Shown here: positions 1-10,825 of the stretch, piece by piece | Position numbering within the stretch: position 1 is the first letter of the stretch | Layout: each line of letters opens with the position of its first letter | Assembly: GCF_905171765.1 (NCBI RefSeq) | Contig: NC_053392.1 | Span: 38,386,956-38,450,955 of the forward strand | DNA length: 64,000 nucleotides | Direction: 5' to 3' | Source of the DNA: Bufo bufo | Taxonomy: Eukaryota; Chordata; Amphibia; Anura; Bufonidae | Program-made: the position numbers and the translations under genes | The notes under the pieces: model-generated | Told to the model about the DNA's origin: nothing | Databases searched by the model: none | Seen by the model: the letters and a program-made list of their open reading frames with translations, nothing else

Positions 1-605
1 TTGGAGCCAATAACCTTCCTTGGTATCTCTTTCTCACGCTCCCTCTCCGGCGTGGATCCCTGATTCGCCCCTAACCTTGATGAACATGGTAGGCGCAGAA
101 AAGAATTTCGAAAGTTGATATAGAAGATATCCAAATGGATCGTGGACGTCACGGGAATGTGCGATCAGGCAAAAGTTATCTAGAGTCATCAAAGCGGCAG
201 CAGTGCCTCTCCTGTCTAATGTTTCCAAATCCAAAATACCCCAAAGACATTCCCTATAATTTTTTATTAATCATTCCAATAACAGGGCATCTTAAGAGTC
301 CTGTATTGTTATTATCGTCACTACCTTCCAGAGTCGGGAGTGGGTAAGTACGGTGCGCCCCCTCCTTAACTTGGAAGTTTCTGCTTCAATACTTTGTCCC
401 ACATTTCCGCTTGATTACATTTAATTTCATCCATTGACCTCGCTTGGATGTGGTATCCCTTTCTCAGGCTCCCTCTCCGGGCTGGAACTCTGATTCACCG
501 TTACCCATGATCACCATGGTAGGCGCATAAAAGAACATCGAAAGTTGATAGAGAATATATTCAATTGGATCGTGGACATCACGGCGACATGCGACATGTT
601 GGAGC
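1..605 (-). pseudogene. 18S rRNA pseudogene, two partial copies
   Basis: The reverse complement carries unmistakable small-subunit rRNA blocks in the right order: the region ending in 'tatcaactttcga', 'ggagagggagcctgagaaa', 'ttacccactcccgact', and 'ggtagtgacgataataacaa' followed by 'tacaggactctt'. The blocks occur twice. One copy runs about 605 down to 265 and a second about 200 down to 1, the latter opening with 'gatgactctagataac'. Copy 1 has about 85 foreign bases near 352-440, where the normal gene has a short AGGCGCGCAAA stretch. Many substitutions and the missing flanks rule out a working rRNA. It is a nuclear relic, probably carried by or next to the hAT remnant on its right. The identification comes from remembered conserved 18S sequence. 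Confidence 0.85.
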
Positions 606-1226
606 AGTATATGTGCACATGCCTACATGATGGGTCTGCCCCCTTCAACTTCAGGGTCTCCAAATTATGCACATGGCCTGAGCTTGCCCTTTGCGCCTTG
701 GAGGTGCTGGCCTGCCCTGCATCCAGTGTATTTTCTTAACGTTTGTTTAGCACGACTGGAGGGGGTTATCACAGGTAATATTTCCCAATGTTTTGTGGTG
801 TACCCTAATTTAATTTTTTAAAATAAATTTAAAACCAAAAACCAGTGTAGGCTACCTCCTCCTCCACCGCAGCTTCCACCTACACCGCCACATCCACCGC
901 CTCCTCAACCTCCTACTCCATATGGATCTCGTCCTCCAAGATCAAGATTATTATTTTTTATTTTTACGTATTTTTTGTTATTTTAAGTCATTTCCCTATC
1001 CACATTTGTTTGCAGAGCACTTGCCACATTTTGCTGCCATTTCCAGCCCTCTAGCCCTTTCCATGACTTTTTTAGAGCCATTTTAGCGCTTCATAGTTTG
1101 GGTCCTCACTGACTTCAATGGGGTTCGGGGTCAAGTTCGGGTCAAGTTCGGTCCCGAACTCAAACTTTTTTGAGAAGTTTGGCCGAACCCGTCGAACCCG
1201 AACATCAAGGTGTCTGCTCATCTCTA
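545..1226 (+). pseudogene. hAT transposon remnant: transposase C-terminus and terminal repeat
   Basis: A plus-strand frame ending at 739 finishes with WPELALCALEVLACPASSVF (about 674-733). This matches the hAT C-terminal dimerisation domain pattern (WP.LA..A...L..P.sS..s). The stretch ends at 1226 with 'gctcatctcta', the typical terminal inverted repeat of frog hAT elements (TAGAGATGAGC read inward). The base after it, 1227, is exactly where similarity to the second segmental copy (27134) begins, so this hAT end was inserted at that point in copy I. The other end is not visible, so no target duplication can be shown. The 835-1060 part is a pyrimidine-rich, low-complexity stretch of CCTCCTCC/CCACC triplets followed by AT-rich sequence and is non-coding. 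Confidence 0.55.
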
Positions 1227-1379
1227 CTGCTGATGTATTTAGCACTGAAATAACTGGATACAAGAGGTAATGAATCATTCTGATATAGATCTAAAAATAT
1301 AGAGTTAACCCATAAGTGATCTGCAGTCATCATAACAGGGTTGTTTTTGAATCATGGACTATTTCAAAATTTGACTTAA

Positions 1380-1792
1380 AGGGGTTATCCCATGAATAAT
1401 GTAAAAATTTAAAATTAGACATCCTATAGGACATGACAATACGTTTCTAACAAAGCTAGAACCAGCCCTGTACCCCACATGGATTCAGATATCTTCCTAT
1501 AGATTTATATCAAGCTGACAGCTCAAGGGGAGTGTCTTTTCTGCTACAGCTCAGGAGGCGTGTCCATGCTCCCCCTATCACAGCTCAAGAAGCAGTTGAA
1601 CGATTAAACTGAGCATGTGCGGCCTTCTCAGTGAGCAGGTCAAAGAAATAAGAAATTAAGCGGCACTATAGAGATACATTTTATTAAATAACTCAGTAGC
1701 ATACAAAATGTTTAATTACATGCAATTATAAAACTACTCAGATCCAGGTGCTGTTTTGAAAACTGTAGAATATATTTTGTGGGACAACCCCT
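1380..1792. mobile_element. TTAA-flanked MITE (piggyBac-like), copy I
   Basis: The element begins AGGGGTTATCCCA and ends with the inverted TGGGACAACCCCT. Both ends are flanked by TTAA (1376-1379 and 1793-1796), the piggyBac target signature. It is 413 bp, non-coding. The same MITE sits at the same place downstream of the second TAS2R copy (27287-27734), so it predates the duplication. The 1793-2069 stretch that follows is ordinary AT-rich 3' flank of the receptor pseudogene. Confidence 0.8.
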
Positions 1793-2892
1793 TTAAGTAC
1801 ATAATTGTTGATTAGAGAGTAATTATAGTGAATATAAGAGTAAAGTGTTCCTCTGTCCCTTCAGCAAGGAGCTCACTTGAAATAATTAGAAATAGAAAAC
1901 AACTATATAACAACTGGATACATTTGGAAAACTACATTTCCATTCTCCTATTCTTGTCTGGGAGGTTTCATATAGTTTACTATGATACAGTGAACTGACA
2001 GCCCCACCACCCCAGCATTTACCATTGATCTACTACTTCTATGTTTTGTCTGGTTTCTCTGTCTATTCTTTAAAATAAGGAAGCAATCACATTCTGAAGA
2101 ACCTTGGACATCTGACTCCTGAGGTTGGCCAGTTCTGTAGATCAGGTAGGAGGAATGTAGAGTCAGAAGAAATCCTATGATAATATAAAGCCATGGAAGA
2201 CTCACCCAGTATAGACAGTAAGAAATGCCAGCAGTAAAATTGACAATAAAGTATAAAGTGTTATATATGAAAGTGAAGGACACAAACTTCATCACTGAGT
2301 AATATGTCTCCAAATTGGTGGTTACGTTACTGCTCATCTTCATCCTTGTTATGTGATGATACAATGAGTTGAATAGAAGGATGGATGATATGCAACAGAA
2401 AAGCAGCGGGAAGAAGGTTCTGATAATATGAATATATATAGAATTAGTAGACAAGCAATCTGTGACTGCATCATTCATGGTCACATTGTAAGTTTTACCT
2501 TTGCCCATTATCAAATACATGGACATATGTACCGAACAATAGAGATGTCGCGAACATAAAATTTTCCGTTTGCGAACGACGAACGCAAATTTCCGCAAAT
2601 GTTCGCGAACGGGCGAATCGGGCGAACCGCCATAGACTTCAATAGACAGGCGAATTTTAAAATCCACAGGGACTCTTTCTGGCCACAATAGTGATGAAAA
2701 AGTTGTTTCAAGGGGACTAACACCTGGACTGTGGCATGCCGGAGGGGGATCATGGCAAAACTCCCATGGAAAATTACATAGTTGACGCAGAGTGTGGTAA
2801 GTTAAATTCGCAATGCGATTAATATAACCTGCATTAATCACATTGCGATTACAACTTAGATCTGAGTTCCTAATGGTTGTATTGCTAGAATA

Positions 2893-4456
2893 CAGGGAGT
2901 GCAGAATTATTAGGCAAGTTGTATTTTTGAGGATTAATTTTATTATTGAACAACAACCATGTTCTCAATGAACCCAAAAAACTCATTAATATCAAAGCTG
3001 AATATTTTTGGAAGTAGTTTTTAGTTTGTTTTTAGTTTTAGCTATTTTAGGGGGATATCTGTGTGTGCAGGTGACTATTACTGTACATAATTATTAGGCA
3101 ACTTAACAAAAAACAAATATATACCCATTTCAATTATTTATTTTTACCAGTGAAACCAATATAACATCTCAACATTCACAAATATACATTTCTGACATTC
3201 AAAAACAAAACAAAAACAAATCAGTGACCAATATAGCCACCTTTCTTTGCAAGGACACTCAAAAGCCTGCCATCCATGGATTCTGTCAGTGTTTTGATCT
3301 GTTCACCATCAACATTGCGTGCAGCAGCAACCACAGCCTCCCAGACACTGTTCAGAGAGGTGTACTGTTTTCCCTCCTTGTAAATCTCACATTTGATGAT
3401 GGACCACAGGTTCTCAATGGGGTTCAGATCAGGTGAACAAGGAGGCCATGTCATTAGATTTTCTTCTTTTATACCCTTTCTTGCCAGCCACGCTGTGGAG
3501 TACTTGGGCGCGTGTGATGGAGCATTGTCCTGCATGAAAATCATGTTTTTCTTGAAGGATGCAGACTTCTTCATGTACCACTGCTTGAAGAAGGTGTCTT
3601 CCAGAAACTGGCGGTAGGACTGGGAGTTGAGCTTGACTCCATCCTCAACCCGAAAAGGCCCCACAAGCTCATCTTTGATGATACCAGCCCAAACCAGTAC
3701 TCCACCTCCACCTTGCTGGCGTCTGGAGTCGGACTGGAGCTCTCTGCCCTTTACCAATCCAGCCACGGGCCCATCCATCTGGCCCATCAAGACTCACTCT
3801 CATTTCATCAGTCCATAAAACCTTAGAAAAATCAGTCTTGAGATATTTCTTGGACCAGTCTTGACGTTTCAGCTTGTGTGTCTTGTTCAGTGGTGGTCGT
3901 CTTTCAGCCTTTCTTACCTTGGCCATGTCTCTGAGTATTGCACACCTTGTGCTTTTGGGCACTCCAGTGATGTTGCAGCTCTGAAATATGGCCAAACTGG
4001 TGGCAAGTGGCATCTTGGCAGCTGCACGCTTGACTTTTCTCAGTTCATGGGCAGTTATTTTGCGCCTTGGTTTTTCCACACGCTTCTTGCGACCCTGTTG
4101 ACTATTTTGAATGAAACGCTTGATTGTTCGATGATCACGCTTCAGAAGCTTTGCAATTTTAAGAGTGCTGCATCCCTCTGCAAGATATCTCACTATTTTT
4201 GACTTTTCTGAGCCTGTCAAGTCCTTCTTTTGACCCATTTTGCCAAAGGAAAGGAAGTTGCCTAATAATTATGCACACCTGATATAGGTTGTTGATGTCA
4301 TTAGACCACACCCCTTCTCATTACAGAGATGCACATCACCTAATATGCTTAATTGGTAGTAGGCTTTCGAGCCTATACAGCTTGGAGTAAGACAACATGC
4401 ATAAAGAGGATGATGTGGTCAAAATACTCATTTGCCTAATAATTCTGCGCACAGTG
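2893..4456 (-). mobile_element. Tc1/mariner element, copy I (long D-E spacing)
   Basis: The termini are CAGGGAGTGCAGAATTATTA (2893) and the inverted CACTGTGCGCAGAATTATTA (4456). Flanking TA dinucleotides lie at 2891-2892 and 4457-4458. Length 1564 bp, one transposase on the minus strand. It is nested inside the hAT that splits the TAS2R pseudogene, so it is the youngest of the three. A second copy of the same family is at 50207-51752. Confidence 0.93.
3221..4238 (-). pseudogene. Tc1/mariner transposase (copy I), one frameshift
   Basis: The gene starts MGQKKDLTGSEKSKIVRYLA at 4238 with an N-terminal helix-turn-helix (RYLAEGCSTLKIAKLLKRDH, then RTIKRF), a second DNA-binding part around PRRKITAHELRKVKRAAAKM, then the catalytic core. 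The first Asp is in LWTDEMRVSLDG, the second in FMQDNAPSHA, and the Glu in SPDLNPIENLWS. I count 37 residues between the second Asp and the Glu, against 34 in classical Tc1. The frame breaks near 3725, where copy I has one extra base relative to copy II (TCTGGAGTC versus TCTGAGTC), so the 3669-4238 and 3221-3790 frames together make up the gene. The product would cut and paste the element at TA sites, but this copy is broken. The C-terminus ends at the TGA read from 3223-3221. Confidence 0.88.
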
Positions 4457-4528
4457 TATAACAAAGATTGAGAATGTAGTGCTATATTCGGCAATTCTAC
4501 CAATACAACATAAAGTAACACAGTACTG

Positions 4529-5125
4529 TGTGTTAAGTAGTACTATTCCTATCAGTTTAATCCCTGTTACGTTCACTAGTATTATTATTATTATAAGGTG
4601 TGTTAAGTAGTACTATTCCTATCAGTTTAATCCCTGTTACGTCCCCTATCAGGGGGGCGTATATATGGAATCGATTTTAGGAACCGGGAGATGGAAAAAG
4701 ATGCTTTGTCGGTCCTCCTACTTCAAATTTGGGGCACTGCGCGTGCAATCTAATGTGCCACCAGATAGGAGTGGTGTGTTAAGTAGTACTATTCTTATCA
4801 GTTTAATCCCTGTTACGTCCCCTATCAGGGGACGTGTATATGGAATCGATTTTAGGAACCGGGAGATGGAAAAAGATGCTCGGTAGGTCCTCTTAATTCC
4901 AATTTGGGGCACTGCGCGTGCGCTGTGTCATGTACTGTGCAATCCCAATATGTTTGGTGTGTTAAGTAGTATTATTCTTATCAGTTTAATCCCTGTTACG
5001 TCCCCTATCAGGGGACGTGTATATGGAATTGATTGTAGGAACCGGGAGATGGAAAAAGATGCTTGGTCGGTCCTCCTACTTCAAATTTGGGGCACTGCGC
5101 GTGCAATCTAATGTGACACCAGATA
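4529..5125 (+). repeat. Internal tandem repeat of the hAT element
   Basis: The phrase 'gtgttaagtagtactatt' starts at about 4529, 4598, 4774 and 4956. It is followed in the later copies by 'cagtttaatccctgttacg', 'cctatcagggg' and 'ggaaccgggagatggaaaaa'. Full units are about 175-180 bp. Non-coding, confined to this hAT. Confidence 0.8.
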
Positions 5126-6554
5126 TGAGTTGCGCTGAAGTGACACTATGGACTTGCAGCTGAGCCTTAAACACACAAACACGTGTGTGCAACTGACTGC
5201 TATTTATTCAAAGTCAAAATTGATGTTTTTATTTAAATGGAATCGAATGTGACACCAGATATCAGTTGCGCTGGTGACACTGTGCCCTTGCAGGGCATGA
5301 AACACACACGTGTGCCGGCAACTGACTGCTATTATATTACAGTCAATTTTTTAATTTATTTTTTTAAATGCAAGCTACTGTGACACCAGATATGAGTGGT
5401 GGCACTGGGCAAGTGGGCACAGTATACGCTGTGAGCCTGACACACACGCTGGCAGGCAACTGCAATTAGATTACAGAGGGGGAAAAAAAGCAGACTGATG
5501 TTCTAGCCCTAAAAAGGGCTTTTTGGGGTGCTGTCCTTACAGCAGAGATCAGAAGAGTCTTTCAGGACTGTAGTGGACACTGAACACTAGCCTAGCTATC
5601 GATTTCCCTATTAAATCAGCAGCAGCAGCACTGTCCCTCCTCTCACTAAGAATGCAGCTTCCGAATGAATCTAAAATGGCTGCTGTCCAGGAGGTGGGAG
5701 GGTCTGGGAGGGAGGGTCTGCTGCTGATTGGCTGGAATGTGTCTGCTGACTGTGAGGTACAGGGTTATTAGGAACCCAGCTCTAAGTTGAATTTGCAATG
5801 CGATTAATATAACCTGTATTAATCGCATTGCGATTACAACTTAGTCAAATTTGTGACACTGCAGCTTACAAATGAATCTAAAATGGATGCTGTCCGGGAG
5901 GTGGGAGGGTCTGGGAGAAAGGGTATGATGCTGATTGGCTGGAATGTGTCTGCTGACTGTGAGGTACAGGGTCAAAGTTTACACAATGATGATGAATAGG
6001 GGGCGGAACGAACATCGCATATGTTCGCCCGCCGCGGCGAACAAGCGATGTTCGCCGGGAACTATTCGCTGGCGAATAGTTCGGGACATCTCTACCAAAC
6101 AACTGAAACCTGAGAGAAGCACTGAGGCTACAATGAAATAAACAGTCCTCGGTACTATCATCCTCCTCAGACACAGGAACAATCTGGTCTGGAAGTTGGA
6201 GATCTTCAGACAGAAGACAATGGAAAGCAGAGCTGTTAACCAAAAATTTTCAGAAGTAACGAAAGTAAAAAGTGCTCCCATAATAAACAAAGTTTCATCT
6301 GAATGCGGGTTTTTCATGGAAAGTGTATCCACAAATAAATATAGTACAAAATCACACTGAGAGCAGATCCTTGAAATGCAAACAGAAGTTACAACGTGGT
6401 CAACAGGAGTCACCGATCTTCCTTTCCACCAGTTATTGACATTGACGGCTATAATAAATGAATGTATCACCAGCCCGGGTATAAGAGTCATCAGTGATGA
6501 GATCAGTAGACCCAGATACTGGACTCCAGTGTCCCCCTCTGTAGAATCAGCCAT

Positions 6555-6845
6555 CTCTCCTGTACTGTGAGGAATGAGGATCCTGATAACACACAGAGAT
6601 TTTACCAAATGTTTAATGACTAACTTTTTTTCTTATATATTGAAATGTATTTGCTGAAAATGTAAATCATATCACAGAGACTCCGAGCCGGCGCCTGTCT
6701 ACAAATGCAGAGCAGATCACGTAACATAGCGAGATCATTTTACAGCAGAGAAAGGAAAATAAAAAAAACATATGTTGTGTAAACTATGTATAAATATATC
6801 AATTCAATTATTTTGTCCCAATCCTAAGTTACTTATATAGTCTAC
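6555..6845. promoter_or_regulatory. Conserved upstream flank of TAS2R pseudogene
   Basis: This stretch upstream of the receptor start is nearly the same as 28991-29280, upstream of the intact gene. It is AT-rich and has no other gene. It probably contains whatever proximal promoter the receptor uses, but I cannot point to a specific element. Confidence 0.3.
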
Positions 6846-7357
6846 TTCAGTGCTGGACTCCCTATACTGCTGGTGCAGTCACTATGTACATACATTACTT
6901 ATCCTGTACTGATCCTGAGTTACATACTGTATTATACTCCAGAGCTGCACTCACTATTCTGCTGGTGGAGTCACTGTGTACATACATTACATTACTTATC
7001 CTGTACTGATCCTGAGTTACATCCTGTATTATACTCCAGAGCTGCAGTCACTATTCTGCTGGTGCAGTCACTGTGTACATACATTACTTATCCTGTACTG
7101 ATCCTGAGTTACATCCTGTATTATACTTCAGCGCTGCACTCACTATCCTGCTGGTGGAGTCACTATATACATATATTACGTACCCTGTATTGATCTTAAG
7201 ATACATCTTGTATTATACTTCAGAGCTGCATTCACTATTCAGCTGGTGCAGTCACTGTGTACATACATTACTTATCCTGTACTGATCCTGAGTTACATCC
7301 TGTATTATACTCCAGAGCTGCACTCAATATTCTGCTGGTAGAGTTACTGTGTACATA
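6846..7357 (+). repeat. Tandem array of ~90-bp units (unit I, left part)
   Basis: Head-to-tail units read 'cctgtactgatcctgagtt', 'acatcctgtattatac', 'agctgcactcactattctgc' and 'gtcactgtgtacatacatta'. Copies start near 6904, 7000, 7096, 7185 (degenerate) and 7276, a period of about 90-96 bp. The array continues at 10742-10825 after a Tc1 insertion. The short in-frame translations across it are repeat artefacts. The same array is present upstream of the intact TAS2R. Confidence 0.9.
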
Positions 7358-7736
7358 CAGTTGCAAGAAAAAGTATGTGAACCCTTTGGAATTATATGGA
7401 TTTCTGCACAAATTGGTCATAAAATGTGATCTGATCTTCATCTAAGTCACAACAATAGACAATCACAGTCTGCTTAAACTAATAACACACAAAGAATTAA
7501 ATGTTACAATGTTTTTATTGAACACACCATGTAAATATTCACAGTGCAGGTGGAAAAAGTATGTGAACCCCTAGACTAATGACATCTCCAAGAGCTAATT
7601 GGAGTGAGGTGTCAGCCAAATGGAGTCCAATCAATGAGATGAGATTGGAGGTGTTGGTTACAGCTGCCCTGCCCTATAGAAAACACACACCAGTTCTGGG
7701 TTTGCTTTTCACAAGAAGCATTGCCTGATGTGAATG

Positions 7737-8592
7737 ATGCCTCGCACAAAAGAGCTCTCAGAAGACCTATGATTAAGAATTGTTGACTTGCATAAAGCTG
7801 GAAAGGGTTATAAAAGTATCTCCAAAAGCCTTGCTGTTCATCAGTCCACAGTAAGACAAATTGTCTATAAATGGAGAAAGTTCAGCACTGCTGCTACTCT
7901 CCCTAGGAGTGGCCATCCTGTAAATATGACTGTAAGAGCACAGCGCAATGAGGTGCTGCACGTTTACAGTTTGCACAGGAGCACCTGGATGTTCCACAGC
8001 AGTACTGGCAAAATATTCTGTGGACAGATGAAACCAAAGTTGAGTTGTTTGGAAGAAACACACAACACTATGTGTGGAGATAAAGAGGCACAGCACACCA
8101 ACATCAAAACCTCATCCCACTGTGGAGTATGGTGGTGGGGGCATCAGGGTTTGGGGCTGCTTTGCTGCATCAGGGCCTGGACGGATTGCTATCATCAAAG
8201 GAAAAATTAATTTCCAAGATTATCAAGACATTTTGCAGGAGAACTGAAGGCCATCTGTCCACCAGCTTAAGCTCAACAGAAGATGGGTGTTGCAAAAGGA
8301 CAACGACCCAAAGAATAGAAGTAAATCAACAACAGAATGGCTTAAACAGAAGAAAATATGCCTTCTGGAGTGGCCCAGTCAGAGTGCTGACCTCAACCCG
8401 ATTGAGATGCTGTGGCATGACCTCAAGAAAGCGATTCACACCAGACATCCCAAAAATATTGCTGAACTGAAACAGTTCTGTAAAGAGGAATGGTCAAGAA
8501 TTACTCCTGACCGTTGTGCACGTCTGATCTGCAACTACAGGAAACATTTGGTTGAAGTCATTGCTCCCAAAGGAGGTTCAACTAGTTATTAA
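7737..8592 (+). pseudogene. Tc1 (DD34E) transposase pseudogene
   Basis: The start ATG at 7737 reads [11 protein letters not shown] and then hits TGA at codon 12. The next residues [20 protein letters not shown] match the first helix-turn-helix of Tc1 transposases. An internal stretch is missing after about 7950, and the 'LWTDET' region (about 8010-8040) is frameshifted. The C-terminal part, 8287-8592, keeps the second Asp in QKDNDPKN and the Glu in [11 protein letters not shown] with 34 residues between, the classic DD34E spacing, and ends PKGGSTSY. Multiple defects mean no activity. Confidence 0.9.
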
Positions 8593-8622
8593 ATCCAAGG
8601 GTTTACATACTTTTTCCACTTT

Positions 8623-10545
8623 GTTGTGCATTTTCATACGTATACAATATTATCTAATGACATTATGATCAAAATGTATGCTCATCTCATTGCCTTTAAG
8701 AATAAAATCAGCCTGAACCAAAGTTCTATTATGTGGCTGAAGAAGCCAAGATGAGTTCATGGCAAGTTCGGTTTATATAAAAATATAATTGTGAACATAA
8801 ACGGACATTGTATTTAAAAATTATTGCTAAAGATATGGGACCATCTGTAAGGAGTAAGTCAACTCCCTAAGACATGTCTGTCTGGAGGGAACAAGGTTAC
8901 TTGATAAGGACTCATATCCTTGAGGCACACCTGTTGTATGAGGTTCAATTTATATATTCATAATTATATTACATATATATCTCTGCATGGTATATTTAGT
9001 TTACAACATATGTTAATCAATAATTCATATAATGTGTTATCTATGTGTAACAATGTATCGATTTATATATATGTCATACCATGTATTTACCATTTAGAAG
9101 GTATTGTAGAAGATACAGAAACAAGTGAGTTTATGTTAATTGGATTTCTGGGATATAAAAATGCTATTTCAAAACAATAGTTATTCATGGATGTAGATAA
9201 GTGAAATGTACAAGTTCCGATGCCAAGCATCAAAGCCGCTATATAAAATTTTCATCAAGCCAACCTATATTTCAAAAAGATAGGAGAAGACAGTCAACTC
9301 CAACAAGTCCAGGATATAGGTAATTAAAAGTGTCAGGAAAAGACCTTCCTCAATGATTTATAGTAAGAAAGGTCAACGAGGTCCTGTGAACGTATTATTA
9401 GATATTTAATTTTAATGCTTAAAAGTTGTGATGTTCATCTACAGTACCGCAGTGCCATCTGGAGGCAGATGGACAATATTATATTATTTCATTATTTGTT
9501 CTATACCATATTAGGAGTTGATGTGACATCATGATATTATTAGCATGCGAATACACCCACCTTACCTGATTGGGAATCCCTAATCTAAAGGGGATGATTC
9601 TTAGATAAGGGGGGGAATAATAACTCGTGTGCGGAGTAGCATGGGAAGAGCTGGACAGAGGGGGAGATCAAAAGATCCAAAGATCCAGAAAATCCATTAG
9701 ATCCATCCATCCATTCATTCAATCAAAAATAAAAACTTTACCAGAAGAAACTTGGATTATTCTTTTTGGATTACTAGGAAAGTTCTTCAGAACTGGTCCC
9801 ATCTGAACTCTGTCTACCTTTGACCCGGTAACGTATATTTTGTTTACTACTCGTGATATTAATAAGATATTTCTCTCGGTATATAGCCAAGAGTTCCCAT
9901 ATTGTGGGAATATATAGTGTTAGGTGCCTCCATAATGCTGATTATTCTGTTAGCAAAGATGCATATTGTTAATGGAAGATCAGACATTATTTGAAAAGAG
10001 GACTAAACCCTTGGAAAGTTATTTTCCTTAGTCTGATTGCCGAGCTGAATATAATCATATTAATATCATATATTTTTGACTGGTCATAGGAAAACAGTTA
10101 TTTTCCTGTAAATCCGTGTTTTATTGTTATAGCCTGTTTTGATAACAGAAGATCCTAAGTTTCTCTTGGTATTTGAGTCAGTTTGTTAAAAAGTATGACA
10201 CTGGTTGTCATAAATCAATAAATCATACTGTGTTGATCAGATAGGGGTGTGTTAACACCACCGTGTGGTACATTTTGGATGTTACGTTGTAACTTCATAA
10301 TTTGTTTTGCAGTTGTATTGTTTTTATATTCTTTGCTTTTATAATAAACGATTATATATTTTTGCATATACAATTGTTCCTTTGTTTCACTGCTTGCACA
10401 AATCAAATTAAGATACTTGATAAAAATAACTTAGAGGCGTTTTTATGTCCGCCTGAAGGATAATATAATTTTTATATTTTTTTTTTATCCTCTCTTTTAT
10501 ATGAAGATTCTTTCATATAGAATATATATATATATATATATACGA
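8623..10545. mobile_element. Unclassified 1.9-kb insertion in the Tc1 right arm
   Basis: The Tc1 3' repeat breaks off after 'catactttttccac' (about 8622) and resumes at 'ctgcactgtgaatg' (about 10547). The inserted DNA is AT-rich with no long frame. A purine run 'aagggggggaataa' (9609-9622), an AATAAA near 9727 and a short 'tttgacccggtaacg' near 9821 are reminiscent of a solo LTR with polypurine tract, but I find neither matching ends nor a clear target duplication. An (AT)n run at about 10522-10542 lies at its right edge. I leave the class open. Confidence 0.4.
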
Positions 10546-10825
10546 CAACCTGCACTGTGAATGTTTACATGGTTTGTTCAATAAAAACATGGTAACATTT
10601 AATTCTTTGTGTGTTATTAGTTTAAGCAGACTGTGATTGTCTATTGTTGTGACTTAGATGAAGATCAGATCACATTTTATGACCAATTTGTGCAGAAATC
10701 CATATAATTTCAAAGGGTTCACATACTTTTTCTTGCAACTGTACATTACATTACTTATCCTGTACTGATCCTGAGTTACATCCTGTATACATTACATTAC
10801 TTATCCTATACTGATCCTAAATAAC

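Larger units (their letters stand above)
2540..6094. mobile_element. Non-autonomous hAT element inside TAS2R pseudogene
   Basis: The ends are TAGAGATGTCGCGAAC (2540) and, inverted, TAGAGATGTCCCGAAC (6094). The flanking 8-bp target duplication CCGAACAA (2532-2539) / CCAAACAA (6095-6102) is a hAT hallmark. No hAT transposase frame is visible inside, so it moved in trans. It contains a nested Tc1 (2893-4456), a block of about 175-bp tandem repeats (4529-5125) and two near-identical hairpins: about 2790-2860 and 5782-5845, with arms GCAATGCGATTAAT / ATTAATCGCATTGC. Subterminal sequence is rich in TTCGC/GCGAA words. Confidence 0.88.
2070..6554 (-). pseudogene. TAS2R-like bitter taste receptor pseudogene, split by a hAT insertion
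   Basis: Same receptor as the intact gene at 28070-28990, on the minus strand. The N-terminal part (6554-6103) begins MADSTEGDTGVQ and keeps the TM1-TM3 signatures, including the VNVNNWWKGRSVTPVD region and NFWLTALLS...CLKISNF. The C-terminal part (2531-2070) keeps TM5-TM7. Between them a 3555-bp hAT (2540-6094) is inserted, with the octamer CCGAACAA/CCAAACAA repeated on both sides. Near the 3' end a small indel at about 2110-2125 (GAGGTTGGCCAG here, GAGTTTGGCTG in the sister) shifts the frame and replaces the last residues. The insertion removes function. In life the family are seven-helix G-protein-coupled receptors of taste cells; this copy is dead. Confidence 0.9.
7358..10741 (+). mobile_element. 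Tc1-like element with long terminal inverted repeats, itself interrupted
   Basis: The left end is CAGTTGCAAGAAAAAGTATG (7358). The right end is its inverted copy ending at 10741. The terminal repeats run to about 230 bp, the left one into 'ttattgaacacaccatg' near 7530 and the right one back to about 10548. The TA target duplication is at 7356-7357 and 10742-10743, within the tandem array (GTACATA/TACATTA). A transposase relic lies at 7737-8592. Between about 8623 and 10545 the right inverted repeat is split by 1.9 kb of unrelated sequence. Confidence 0.9.

Noticed and set aside
1948..2841. 297-codon frame as a gene in its own right
   Set aside because: Its first third is hAT end sequence and its last part is out of the receptor frame; only the middle is TAS2R.
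6846..7357. Regular direct repeats resembling a CRISPR array
   Set aside because: Period of about 90 bp with no unique spacers; it is a vertebrate tandem repeat.
6873..7445. Frames of 60-106 codons with YITYPVLILSYILYY repeats, hydrophobic like membrane peptides
   Set aside because: They follow the tandem repeat unit and recur in shifted frames wherever the array occurs.
8623..10545. Calling this an endogenous retrovirus LTR
   Set aside because: Only a purine run and a polyadenylation signal support it; no TG...CA ends, duplication or coding interior could be shown.
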